A DNA stretch of 39,504 bases from contig CAINCZ010000099.1 of assembly GCA_903847195.1 (NCBI GenBank), positions 1-39,504 on the forward strand, given 5' to 3'. The DNA is from an uncultured Acidobacteriota bacterium (GTDB lineage Bacteria; Acidobacteriota; Terriglobia; Terriglobales; CAINCZ01). The position numbers were made by a program, and so were the translations under genes. This document shows, piece by piece, positions 9,500 to 17,387 of the stretch. The notes beneath the pieces are model-generated. The model made no database searches, had not been told where the DNA came from, and saw only the letters and a program-made list of their open reading frames with translations. Positions within the stretch are counted from its first letter, which is position 1. Each line of letters opens with the position of its first letter.

Positions 9500-10636
9500 T
9501 CACAGCCTGAGCATGCGCTCCGCATTGCCGTGAGCGATGCGCTCGCGGTCGGCAGCACTGACCGGAAGATGCTCCAGGAATGTGCGCGCTTCCTTCATGC
9601 TGGCGTATGGGAAGTCGGTGGAGAACATGATGCGCTCCGCGCCAACCTGCATCATCAGATCGAGGAAGGGTGCAGTGAAGTTGAAGCCGGCAAACGTATA
9701 GCTGACATTTTCCCGCAGATAGGCAGCCATTGAGCGCTGCAACTTGGTCACGTTCGGGTTAAGGTTTCGCTCCATCCGCTGCTGCATAAACGGCAATCCC
9801 TCGCCGAGGTGGCCGACGATGATCTGCAGCTTGGGATAGCGGTCGAATACCCCTCCGAGGGCCATGCGAATGACATGCACGGCGGTCTCGATGTGCCACC
9901 CCCACCCGGAGGTGTTAAGGACGTGGTTGACCTGCGGCGAAAAACCAGCGTAATAGGCGTCAACGACCGCCTTGGGCGGCACCGTGGGATGAAGGTAGAT
10001 CGGCGCGTTCAGCGCTTCGGCGGCCTCAAGAATCGGCCAGAAGAACTTGTTGTCTAGATAGCGTCCGCGCGAGTGCCCGTTGATGACCAATCCCTTGAAT
10101 TCCTTCTGGCTCATTCGCTGCTGCAGTTCCTTGACAGCCAACGCAGGGGCCGTGGTCGGTACCGAAGCAAACCCGGCAAAGCGCGTAGGATACTTTTTGG
10201 CGGCTTCCATCAGCAGGTCGTTTGACTCGCGTGCGATGGCCGGACCCTCCGGCCCTTCCAACTGCTCAACCCCGGGCGAGGTGAGGGTCAGCACCTGCAT
10301 ATCAACGCCTGCCTCGTCCATCTCAGCCAGCCTGGTGGCGCCGAGGTCGCTCAGCCGCGCCCATATCTGTGCGGGCGCTATGAGTCGCTGCGCCGCACCC
10401 GGCCCATTGGAAAATAGCGGGCTGGCAAAGTGCTCCTCCAGCGCAATCGTCCGCAGTTTCGCACCCTGGCGCGGCGGAGTTGGTCCGCTTCTCGCCGGAG
10501 GGGCTACCGTGGTCGGTACAGAATTCTGTGCGATCTCGGTGCCCACGGCACCGAGAACCCGATCACCGGCGACTGCGGTAGCAGCACCGGCAGCGGTGGC
10601 AAGAAGGGTGGCGGATATAAACTTCCGGCGGTCCAT
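9500..10636 (-). CDS. Tat-exported amidohydrolase, ACMSD/resorcylate-decarboxylase type
   Basis: This 378-aa metal-dependent hydrolase/decarboxylase belongs to amidohydrolase family 2. It starts with a twin-arginine signal (MDRRKFIS, then an Ala-rich hydrophobic stretch), so export folded is likely. The mature domain opens with 'IALEEHF' (residues 64-70), the metal-binding E-x-H strand of gamma-resorcylate and 5-carboxyvanillate decarboxylases. Further metal or catalytic residues fit 'YLHPTVPP' (about 218), 'IVGHLGEGLPF' (about 275) and 'FSTDFPYAS' (about 341). Whether it decarboxylates or hydrolyses cannot be decided. The ATG has GAGGA six nt upstream. It is divergent from a LysR gene, next to a UbiD decarboxylase cluster, which fits aromatic-acid metabolism. 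Confidence 0.88.
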   Translation of the reverse strand: MDRRKFISATLLATAAGAATAVAGDRVLGAVGTEIAQNSVPTTVAPPARSGPTPPRQGAKLRTIALEEHFASPLFSNGPGAAQRLIAPAQIWARLSDLGATRLAEMDEAGVDMQVLTLTSPGVEQLEGPEGPAIARESNDLLMEAAKKYPTRFAGFASVPTTAPALAVKELQQRMSQKEFKGLVINGHSRGRYLDNKFFWPILEAAEALNAPIYLHPTVPPKAVVDAYYAGFSPQVNHVLNTSGWGWHIETAVHVIRMALGGVFDRYPKLQIIVGHLGEGLPFMQQRMERNLNPNVTKLQRSMAAYLRENVSYTFAGFNFTAPFLDLMMQVGAERIMFSTDFPYASMKEARTFLEHLPVSAADRERIAHGNAERMLRL

Positions 10637-11135
10637 GTTCTATCCTCACTTGCAATCTGGATTTCAATCAACATCTGGTCTGACTGCGGGAACCTGGCTG
10701 CCGAAATCGGCTATTCAAAGACAACACCGTCTGCCGCGAATCGCACAGCATGACGAGCGGAGTGGCAGCTTTTGACAGGGCGAGAGCGTAACGCCAAGCA
10801 TCGCGGGATGCAAGGCATAAATACACAGGCATTGGTAATAGGAGATTATGCTTCAGACGCGGGCGGGTTCGCGTGGAGTCTCACGATGGCCCCGGCCTGC
10901 AACACGTCCTTCTACAACTCGCGGCAAGCCTATCGACTGGGCTCCCGACCGGTGAAGCGCCGCTGCTTTCTGATTTCGACGGAGTGATTCTGGAGGTATG
11001 ATACCGTTTCGTTATCGCTGACCGGTGCGTCATGCAACTCGCGCCGAAGCCAATGCACCCGAAACGGCGCCTGTGTTCGACGAGCAGCCGACGGGACGGG
11101 CAGCATGCACGAACGGGAAGGCATAGCACCTCTGC
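10637..11135. promoter_or_regulatory. divergent promoter region of amidohydrolase and LysR genes
   Basis: About 500 nt between two divergent starts, the usual place for a LysR operator. It contains the palindrome GGTATGATACC at 10995-11005. No coding sequence is convincing within it. Confidence 0.5.
10995..11005. promoter_or_regulatory. candidate LysR operator half-site (TGATACC)
   Basis: GGTAT-G-ATACC is an 11-nt perfect palindrome 130 nt before the LysR start. Its TGATACC half also occurs in the inverted repeat at 19925-19945 before the selenoprotein cluster. Assignment as an operator is inference from position and recurrence. Confidence 0.35.
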
Positions 11136-12014
11136 ATGGTTGAGACCCGACACCTTGTCTATTTCGTTGCCGCGGCTCGCTGCATGAACATCACGCGGGC
11201 CGCAGCCAGCTTGCGTGTGGCCCAGCCGGCGCTCACCCGCGCTATCCACCATTTGGAAGCCCAGTTAGGCGTTCAGTTGTTCCAGCGCGCAAAGAACCGA
11301 ATCTCACTCACCGATGCAGGCAGCGCCTTCCTGGTCGAAGCTGAAAACACCCTGAGCCAGTTGGACAATTCTGTGCTGACGGCGCAACGGGCATCCCGTG
11401 GAGAGACCGGAAGGCTGAAGATCGGCTTCGTCAGCACAGCGGGGCTGGCGGTGATGCCCGGGTTGATTCAGCGTTTTCGCAGCCGCTTTCCCGGACCGAT
11501 GATCGTGCTGCATGAAATGGGTGCTGCCGATATTGAAACTGGCCTGCGCAACGGAAGCGTTGACGTCGGCGTCTCCTACGGCCCCATGCGGGAGCGCGAG
11601 TTCTTCGTTCGCGTCTTGTCTCCCCAGCGCCTGCTGATCGCGTTGCCGACTGCGCACCGCCTCGCCCAGGAACAGGAGGTTGACCTATCCCAGCTCAAGG
11701 ATGAGGTCTTTATCCTTCCCAGTTACGAAACCGCAGGCAGTCTCTTTGACGCCATGCTGCTTGAGTGCCGCCGCGCAGGCTTCCAACCGCGCATCGGACA
11801 CCACATAGCAACCACGACGGCACTGACCACCCTGGGGCTCACCTCTGCCGGGCTCGGCGTCACCATCACTCCTGAGAATGTCCAGCCTTACGCGCAGAAA
11901 GACGTTGTGCTTCGCCCCATTCGTGACTCCAAGATTACGGTGGGGTTGAGCATCATGTGCCGATTGCACGACCGCTCCCCGGTGGTGCGGAATTTTATCG
12001 AGTCGGCGCCATAG
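11136..12014 (+). CDS. LysR-family transcriptional regulator
   Basis: A 292-aa LysR-type regulator. The N-terminal winged helix-turn-helix (residues about 1-60) has the family pattern 'LVYFVAAARCMNITRAAASL', 'VAQPALTRAIHHLEAQLGVQLFQR' and a short linker helix. It is followed by a periplasmic-binding-protein-like effector domain (about 90-290, beginning 'GRLKIGFVSTAGLAVMPGLI'). Length is typical. No strong Shine-Dalgarno is visible before the ATG. It is divergent from the exported amidohydrolase and convergent with the decarboxylase/selenoprotein cluster. It is the only dedicated regulator nearby and probably controls one or both, with an organic acid as likely co-inducer (inference). Confidence 0.92.
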   Translation: MVETRHLVYFVAAARCMNITRAAASLRVAQPALTRAIHHLEAQLGVQLFQRAKNRISLTDAGSAFLVEAENTLSQLDNSVLTAQRASRGETGRLKIGFVSTAGLAVMPGLIQRFRSRFPGPMIVLHEMGAADIETGLRNGSVDVGVSYGPMREREFFVRVLSPQRLLIALPTAHRLAQEQEVDLSQLKDEVFILPSYETAGSLFDAMLLECRRAGFQPRIGHHIATTTALTTLGLTSAGLGVTITPENVQPYAQKDVVLRPIRDSKITVGLSIMCRLHDRSPVVRNFIESAP

Positions 12015-12195
12015 GTTGTAACGCGTCTGGACGGCGCTGCCAGGACCCGGGAAGGAGTTTGGCAGAGAAAGAAGGACGCCATCTCCGTTGCCGAAGCGGC
12101 GTCCTATCTGAGCGGTCATTGGCGTTCTTTCTTGGTTAACTCACTTCCTGCACTTTGCAGCTGCGAGTTGCTCGCCCCCCACTTCGGGTTTCGCG

Positions 12196-12927
12196 CTAGA
12201 CCTTGGTTCCCCAGAACAGCTCTACGCCCTTCCAGTTGAAATCCTGCGCGTCAGAGACCATGCCTTCGAAAGCCTGGTGCAGTTCCTGCGCGCTGTAGTA
12301 GGGGAACGAGTCGGCGGTAAAGCCTACGCCGGCCATCATCTTCTCGATCCAGTACTCGATGTGGAGATCCATCTGCGAGAGCATCAGCATGCGCGGGTTG
12401 AAGGTGATCTCGGCCAGCAGAATGTTGCGTCCCGGCTTCATCAGGCGCAGCATTTCCTTACCGTTGTAACGCCAGTCCTCGGTGTGCGTCACGCCCTGTA
12501 ATACGGCAACGCAATCGAATGCGCCATCCGGGATATCGCTCGTGTAATTCCACCGCCAAGTCGCCAGTTGCCCTCCGCACCCGATCCTGCCGGCCGCATA
12601 GGCATCGCGCGCCTCGTCGGTGATATCGACCGTCTTAATTTCGCCACTCGGCCCGATCCGCTCGCGGACGTCGTCAATGAAGCCGCACGACTCCAGGCTC
12701 TCGCCGATGATGAATACCTTGTCGCCCTTCCGCAACTCCAGCTTCTCGTACATCAGGTTGCGAACGGTGGCGGCCTTGACGCGCCACATGTAAGGCAGGC
12801 CGCCCAGCATAACCGCCCGGCACCAGCGTTGCTGCTCGGCAGGGTTAAGGATTACATCGCCCATGCGACGGGCGTCATGAGGCTGCATCCAATCCCAAGG
12901 ATTAAGACTCTTCGGTTGATTCGGCAT
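12196..12927 (-). CDS. class I SAM-methyltransferase-like protein
   Basis: A 243-aa protein with a class I methyltransferase-like Rossmann core. 'DKVFIIGESLESCGFIDDV' (about 69-87) stands where motif I (E/D-x-G-x-G-x-G) belongs, 'IKTVDIT' is the acidic motif II strand, 'GAFDCVAVLQGVTHTEDW' is motif IV, and 'MLRLMKPGRNILLAEI' is motif V/VI. The glycine loop is abnormal (GESLESCG), so SAM binding may be altered or lost. RBS GGAGG lies just upstream. It is the last gene of the minus-strand decarboxylase cluster, separated from subunit D by 274 nt, so it may have its own promoter. It could modify a phenolic substrate, but this is only suggested by position. Confidence 0.72.
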   Translation of the reverse strand: MPNQPKSLNPWDWMQPHDARRMGDVILNPAEQQRWCRAVMLGGLPYMWRVKAATVRNLMYEKLELRKGDKVFIIGESLESCGFIDDVRERIGPSGEIKTVDITDEARDAYAAGRIGCGGQLATWRWNYTSDIPDGAFDCVAVLQGVTHTEDWRYNGKEMLRLMKPGRNILLAEITFNPRMLMLSQMDLHIEYWIEKMMAGVGFTADSFPYYSAQELHQAFEGMVSDAQDFNWKGVELFWGTKV

Positions 12928-13201
12928 GAATCCTCCAGCGACTCGGTTTCATTTCCATGACTGCTGTGACTGCATACCGGCCGGAGCGAGGTTGGCGGCC
13001 CCGGCGCGGGATATTTACGACGTCTCTTGAACGAAAGAGCTAAAGCATGACTTGTCGATAGCGTCATCGACGACACCGCTGCGAACTCCGCTTTCAGTTG
13101 CGTTCGAACCAGAAATTGCGCGCGTGATGCCTCCTTACGCTCTTACCGATACTCGCGCCGCAGGTCGAACTGCCAACGGCAGTGAATACCGATTGCCCCG
13201 G

Positions 13202-13429
13202 CTAGCTGCGCAGCGGCGGTATCGGAATCAGAATCTGCACCTTCTCAAGGACAGCCCCTTCCAATTGGTATGCCTTATCCCGCCTGGACGGACTTACATA
13301 CTGCTCTTCATCGCTGGTACGCCAACTGAAATTACAGGTGCTGCAGTAGATCATTTCCCAGGCGCCGCTTCCATCCGGCGCCTTCGCCACCACGCTGGCA
13401 TTGTCACGCAGGCATCGCACACACTGCAT
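13202..13429 (-). CDS. non-oxidative hydroxyarylic acid decarboxylase subunit D (VdcD/EcdD/BsdD-like)
   Basis: This 75-aa protein has the length and layout of the small D subunit that accompanies UbiD-type vanillate/4-hydroxybenzoate decarboxylases. It has an N-terminal CxxC (CVRC), then 'GAWEMIYCSTCNFSWRTSDE' with the second CxxC and the conserved aromatic/Arg core, a Tyr-containing middle and an 'IPIPPL' end. The role of subunit D is not well defined in known systems; zinc binding by the four cysteines is inferred. AAGGAGG four nt before the ATG is a very strong RBS. It starts 18 nt after the UbiD stop, so it is translationally coupled or at least co-transcribed. No subunit B (UbiX-like prFMN synthase) is in the window. 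Confidence 0.85.
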   Translation of the reverse strand: MQCVRCLRDNASVVAKAPDGSGAWEMIYCSTCNFSWRTSDEEQYVSPSRRDKAYQLEGAVLEKVQILIPIPPLRS

Positions 13430-13447
13430 AAATCCTCCTTGTATCGG

Positions 13448-14893
13448 TTACGCCTTCGTGCCGACCGGCTGAGCCAGTTGGGTTTGCAGGTCGAATAGCT
13501 GCTTGCGATACAGATCGATGTTCGCGACCGGCTCCACCGTCCGGTACTTCGGACTCACCTTGTCAGGATAAGCTGGGGTAGTCGCGTCAATAATGAGCTT
13601 TGCCCCCATGCCCGGCGGATCGCTAGTTGGGTCGGACGGATGCGCCGGAGTGTTGTGAATTATGGTCACGTCGCGCTCCGGCCGCACGCGAGTGGAGAGC
13701 GCCCAGCGCACCTGCAGGGTATCGAATGGGTCCACGTCGCCGTCGACAATAATGATGTTCTTGGCGTACGACACGCCGTGTGGCGTGCTGGCAAGCCGCA
13801 TGGCCACCGACTTTGCGTATCCACCAAAGCGGTTGTGGGCCGCCACGATGACCGTCATCCCGTGCTGGTAGAGCGCGTTGACGGCAGTTACCTCTGGCAT
13901 CGTCTCCCGCAGTTGCTGATAAAGCGGGACACAGGTGCTGAGTCCGATCAACGTGTCGTGTTCGGTCCAGGGACGGCCGCAATAAAGGTTCTCGAAAATC
14001 GGGTTATTGCGATGCGTGACTGTCTTTACCTGCATGCAGAATTGACAGCGCAGACTCGAGTAACTGCCCGTCATGTCCGCAAAAGGACCTTCCGTCACGC
14101 GCAGCCGCGGGATGATCTCTCCCTCCAGCACGAATTCGGCGCTGGCGGGAATCTCCAGATCGCTGGTCAGAGCCTTGGCGATCTCCTGCGGTGCGCCGTC
14201 TAAAGCCGCCGCGTACTTATACTCGGACTTGTCATACGCCAGCGGGGTGCAGGCCATCACCATCAGCATCGGATGGACTCCGAGGCAGACGGCTACCGGC
14301 AGCGGCCGATTCGCCGCCTCGGCATTGCGCAGGTGAATCACCAAGTCGTGTGCGGGCACAACGTTCAAGCCGATTGTGTCCGGCCCATGCACCTGCAGCC
14401 GGTAGACACCAAGATTCACCTTGTCGAAGTTGTCCGGATCATCCGGATCTTTCGATACCGTGATGGCCTTCGACAGGTAACACCCGCCATCGTAAGGATT
14501 CACCTTGAACAGCGGCAGCAGTTCGTAGAGGTTGATGCCGCTGGTAATGACGTTTTCCTGGCATGGCGGATTGCTCACCCGCTTGACCTAGCCCGGGTAC
14601 TTACTCCAGCGCCGCGCCAACTCATGGAACATCTCCTTGAGCGTACTGCTCTTCGGCATCCCCATCATCAGGGCGTAATTTGCCCAAGAGCCAAGGACGT
14701 TGAGAGCAAGTTCCTTGCCTTTGTATCCCTTGATGTTGTCGAGAAGCACCGCCGGCCCGGTATCGACCATGTCGGCTGCCGCACGCGCCAGTTGACGTAT
14801 GTCGGGCTCCGGCCAAAGCTCCTTGCCATAGCGCACGAGCTGACCTTCCTGCTCGAGCATTGCCAGAAAGTCACGAAAATCGTGAAACGCCAT
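13448..14893 (-). pseudogene. UbiD-family hydroxyarylic acid decarboxylase subunit C, interrupted by in-frame TAG
   Basis: Read through, this is a 481-codon UbiD-family (prFMN-dependent) decarboxylase of the phenolic-acid subunit C type. The first 101 codons begin 'MAFHDFRDFLAMLEQEGQLV' (GAGGAG upstream of the ATG at 14893) and end '…ARRWSKYPG'. The next codon is TAG (14590-14588), and the same frame continues 'VKRVSNPPCQENVITSGINL'. The family normally reads KYPVPPKRV here, so the alignment is gap-free across the stop. The rest contains 'NLGVYRLQVHG', 'PAHDLVIHL', 'EGEIIPRLRVTEGPFADMTG' and 'IIDATTPAYPDK', all typical. A GTG at 14578 could restart translation, but the product would lack the N-terminal domain and no RBS is seen. 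Either a recent nonsense mutation (probably CAG to TAG) or a sequence error. Confidence 0.88.
14588..14590 (-). other. in-frame amber codon inside the UbiD gene
   Basis: TAG read on the minus strand, flanked in the same frame by codons for KYPG before and VKRV after. One base change (C to T in CAG) would create it. Confidence 0.85.
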
Positions 14894-15044
14894 CCAAACT
14901 CCTCTCGCCCCGTCACAAACTGCCGCCAAGTGCGAGGCACTCCACGTAAACACTCGCCGCACTGCACCCGAATTACCGGCGCGGAAAACATGAGCATCGC
15001 CAGGGCGATGCTCATGCAAACTCATAGCTGCGGCCGTGGTCAAT

Positions 15045-15410
15045 CTACGGCTCGGTCGGATAGCCGGCCGCTTTCCAGCCCTCAATCGACGGGTCAGTCA
15101 GCACCTTCACCTGCGAAAAACCCAGCGTTTCCAGTTGTGCGGCAACTTCCGAGCTGTCCGTATCCCGGGGGCCGCAATCGCAATACACTACGAGCAACTT
15201 GTCCTTGGGAAGAAACCGGGCGTCGATGACAGTGATCTGCTGCTTCCACGGAAAGTGCCGGGCACCCTTGATATGGCATTGCAGGAAGGACCTCTTTTGC
15301 TGAGCGTCCAGTATGACCACGTCCGCGTTTTCATCAACCAGTTTCTTGAGCTCCTCGACCGAGATGCGGGGCATCTCGTCGTGAGCGGTATGCTGGGGCA
15401 GGTGCACCAT
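15045..15410 (-). CDS. rhodanese-like sulfurtransferase
   Basis: A single-domain rhodanese of 121 aa. The fold is visible as 'ISVEELKKLVDENADVVILDAQ' (strand/helix), 'GARHFPW' and the active-site loop 'VVYCDCGPRDTDSSEVAAQL' with the catalytic cysteine, ending 'EGWKAAGYPTEP', a classic rhodanese C-terminus. It has no signal peptide and is therefore cytoplasmic. It probably carries persulfide sulfur, as the family does. It lies between the symporter and the UbiD gene on the same strand. A hairpin separates it from the symporter, so it may be partly uncoupled. The RBS is mediocre (AGGAG about 10 nt upstream). Confidence 0.88.
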   Translation of the reverse strand: MVHLPQHTAHDEMPRISVEELKKLVDENADVVILDAQQKRSFLQCHIKGARHFPWKQQITVIDARFLPKDKLLVVYCDCGPRDTDSSEVAAQLETLGFSQVKVLTDPSIEGWKAAGYPTEP

Positions 15411-15443
15411 TTCTTCTGTTCTCCTGTTTTAGCAAATTGAAAC

Positions 15444-15470
15444 GCGCCCCGCCCTGCAAAAACGGGGCGC
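15444..15470 (-). terminator. hairpin between symporter and rhodanese genes
   Basis: GCGCCCCG (15444-15451) pairs with CGGGGCGC (15463-15470). On the minus strand the stem is followed by TTTCAATTT. It lies directly after the symporter stop and may terminate or attenuate the upstream part of the cluster. Confidence 0.6.
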
Positions 15471-15492
15471 CATCCAAAAGGAACCACTTGGC

Positions 15493-17040
15493 CTAATCGG
15501 CTGCTTCGTTTCCGAGCAGCATGCGGCGCTCGATCGACGCATACTGCACGGCTTGCGCCGGCTTATAAGTTGCCAGTGAGACAGTGATTGCAGCAATAAA
15601 CGCCAGCGGAACGGTAATGATGCCCGGATTGCGCAGTGTGATAATCGGCGCTGCGTGATGCAGAATATCCACCTGGATCAAGGGCGAGAGATAGATCATC
15701 AACACGCTCGAGCAGAGTCCCACGAGCATACCGGTCACCGCCCCGGCCGTCGTCAGGCGACGCCAGAACAGCGCAAGTATCAGCACCGGGAAGTTCGCAC
15801 TGGCCGCCACCGCGTTCGACAACCCCACGAGAAACGCCAGGTTTTGCCCGCGGAAGAGGATACCCAGCGATATCCCGGTGACAAACAGCAGGACCGTAGC
15901 TATCTTGGCCACTACCACCACTTGCCGGTCGGTAGCCTTGCCCCGCTTAATCAGGCTCACCCAGATATCGTGCGACAGCGTTGCCGCACCAGTAATCATC
16001 AGGCCGGTGATCACCGCCAGAATCGTTGCAAACGAGATGGCTGCGACGAAGCCGAGGAACGGCGGACCTGCGAGCTTCAGCGCCAGTTGCGGCAACGCCA
16101 TGTTGCCGCCGCGGTCGATCGCGCGGATCGCGTTCGGACCTACCAGTGCCATCGCACCGAATCCGACAATAATCAGGAAGATATAGAAGACCGCCATCAC
16201 CGAGACGGCGTAGAACATAGACTTCCGCGCGGTACGCGCATCCGGCACCGTGTAGATGCGCATGAGTACGTGTGGCAGACTTGCCGTGCCGAGCCCCAGA
16301 GACAACCCTATCGAGATCGTCTCCAGTGTCCCCATGCGGCTTCGGCCCGGCGCCAGCGAAGCGATCCCATTGTTCGCCACCGCGGCCTTGAACAGCGCCG
16401 TGAAGTCGAACCCAAATGCAGCCAACACCAGCACTGCGAGGAAGATGGTTGTAAGCACCATCAGCACGCACTTGATGATCTGCACCCAGGTGGCGGCCAG
16501 CATGCCGCCAAACAGAACGTAGATCAGCATGAGAACGCCGCAAATCACTACCGCGAGGCCGTACGGAATGCCGAACATCATTCCGATCAGGTTTCCCGTG
16601 CCAACCATCTGCATGAGGATGTAGTTCAGCACCAGATAGATGGTGGAAATTGAGGCGATAACGCGGATGGAACTGGAATTCAGCCGATACGAGAGCACGT
16701 CCGCGAAGGTGTACTTGCCGAGATTGCGCACCGGTTCGGCAATCAACAACATCAGCAATGCAAAAGCCACCAGCGGCGAGTAGGTAAATACGAGAGCATC
16801 AAAGCCGATCAAGGCAATCAGGCCCGGAACACCTAGGAAGCCTGCCGCGGCAATGAAATCACCCGCGAGCGCCAGGCCGTTTTGCCAGGCTTTAACCTTT
16901 CCTCCTGCGGCAAAGAAGTCTTTCGCCGAGCGCGTGCGGCGCGCCGCCCAGTAGGTCAGAATCAGGGTGACGCCAACGAACAAGAAAAATACCACGATGG
17001 CGGTTGTACTTCTCTGCCCAATCCCGGCTATCTCGTTCAT
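15493..17040 (-). CDS. sodium:solute symporter, ActP-like monocarboxylate permease
   Basis: A 515-aa SSS-family permease with about 13 membrane helices. It closely follows the ActP pattern: 'YWAARRTRSAKDFFAAGG', 'WQNGLALAGDFIAAAGFLG', 'LGKYTFADVLSYRL', 'YVLFGGMLAATWVQIIKCVL', 'LGTASLPHVLMRIYTVPDAR' and 'ANFPVLILALFWRRLT'. ActP-type proteins import acetate, glycolate and similar short acids with sodium. Its ATG overlaps the stop of the DUF485 gene by ATGA, the usual yjcH-actP arrangement. In this context it probably brings in the carboxylate that the cluster degrades (inference). Confidence 0.92.
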   Translation of the reverse strand: MNEIAGIGQRSTTAIVVFFLFVGVTLILTYWAARRTRSAKDFFAAGGKVKAWQNGLALAGDFIAAAGFLGVPGLIALIGFDALVFTYSPLVAFALLMLLIAEPVRNLGKYTFADVLSYRLNSSSIRVIASISTIYLVLNYILMQMVGTGNLIGMMFGIPYGLAVVICGVLMLIYVLFGGMLAATWVQIIKCVLMVLTTIFLAVLVLAAFGFDFTALFKAAVANNGIASLAPGRSRMGTLETISIGLSLGLGTASLPHVLMRIYTVPDARTARKSMFYAVSVMAVFYIFLIIVGFGAMALVGPNAIRAIDRGGNMALPQLALKLAGPPFLGFVAAISFATILAVITGLMITGAATLSHDIWVSLIKRGKATDRQVVVVAKIATVLLFVTGISLGILFRGQNLAFLVGLSNAVAASANFPVLILALFWRRLTTAGAVTGMLVGLCSSVLMIYLSPLIQVDILHHAAPIITLRNPGIITVPLAFIAAITVSLATYKPAQAVQYASIERRMLLGNEAAD

Positions 17041-17360
17041 TTCGCCCCCTCCTTATCGAACTTGTCGCACGCAGCATCGTGATACCGGTTAGCCCACCGC
17101 ATGTAAAACAGGGTGATGAACCAGGCAACGACAATGACGACGACGGCCAGCACGATCGCCAGCGTCATACTATCCGCCACCTGTTTGGCGAGGAAATTCG
17201 GCGCGAACGCCACCAGCAAAGTGAATCCAAAATAGACTGCAATCAGAGCAAACGCCAGCCAAAGCGAAATCTGCATCCGCTTGCCGGCGACATCCCCGAT
17301 TGATCGCTTTGCGGCCGTTGTGCCTTGCGCCGCAACAGTACCCGTAGAGTTCGAAGACAT
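17037..17360 (-). CDS. DUF485 (YjcH-like) small membrane protein
   Basis: A 107-aa inner-membrane protein with two transmembrane helices, 'LWLAFALIAVYFGFTLLVAF' and a second hydrophobic segment around 'VLAVVVIVVAWFITLFYMRW'. It ends in a charged tail beginning 'ANRYHDAACDKFD'. This is the DUF485 pattern, commonly encoded just before ActP-like symporters and thought to assist them. The gene overlaps the symporter start by four bases, and its own start lies 27 nt after the selenoprotein stop, so the three genes form one operon. Confidence 0.88.
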   Translation of the reverse strand: MSSNSTGTVAAQGTTAAKRSIGDVAGKRMQISLWLAFALIAVYFGFTLLVAFAPNFLAKQVADSMTLAIVLAVVVIVVAWFITLFYMRWANRYHDAACDKFDKEGAK

Positions 17361-17387
17361 ATCTTGGCCTCCGTTTGCATATTTCGT

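Noticed and set aside
14588..14590. Pyrrolysine at the UbiD TAG
   Set aside because: The position is not a catalytic one, the family has proline there, and nothing in the window suggests a Pyl system; a simple mutation or error is more likely.
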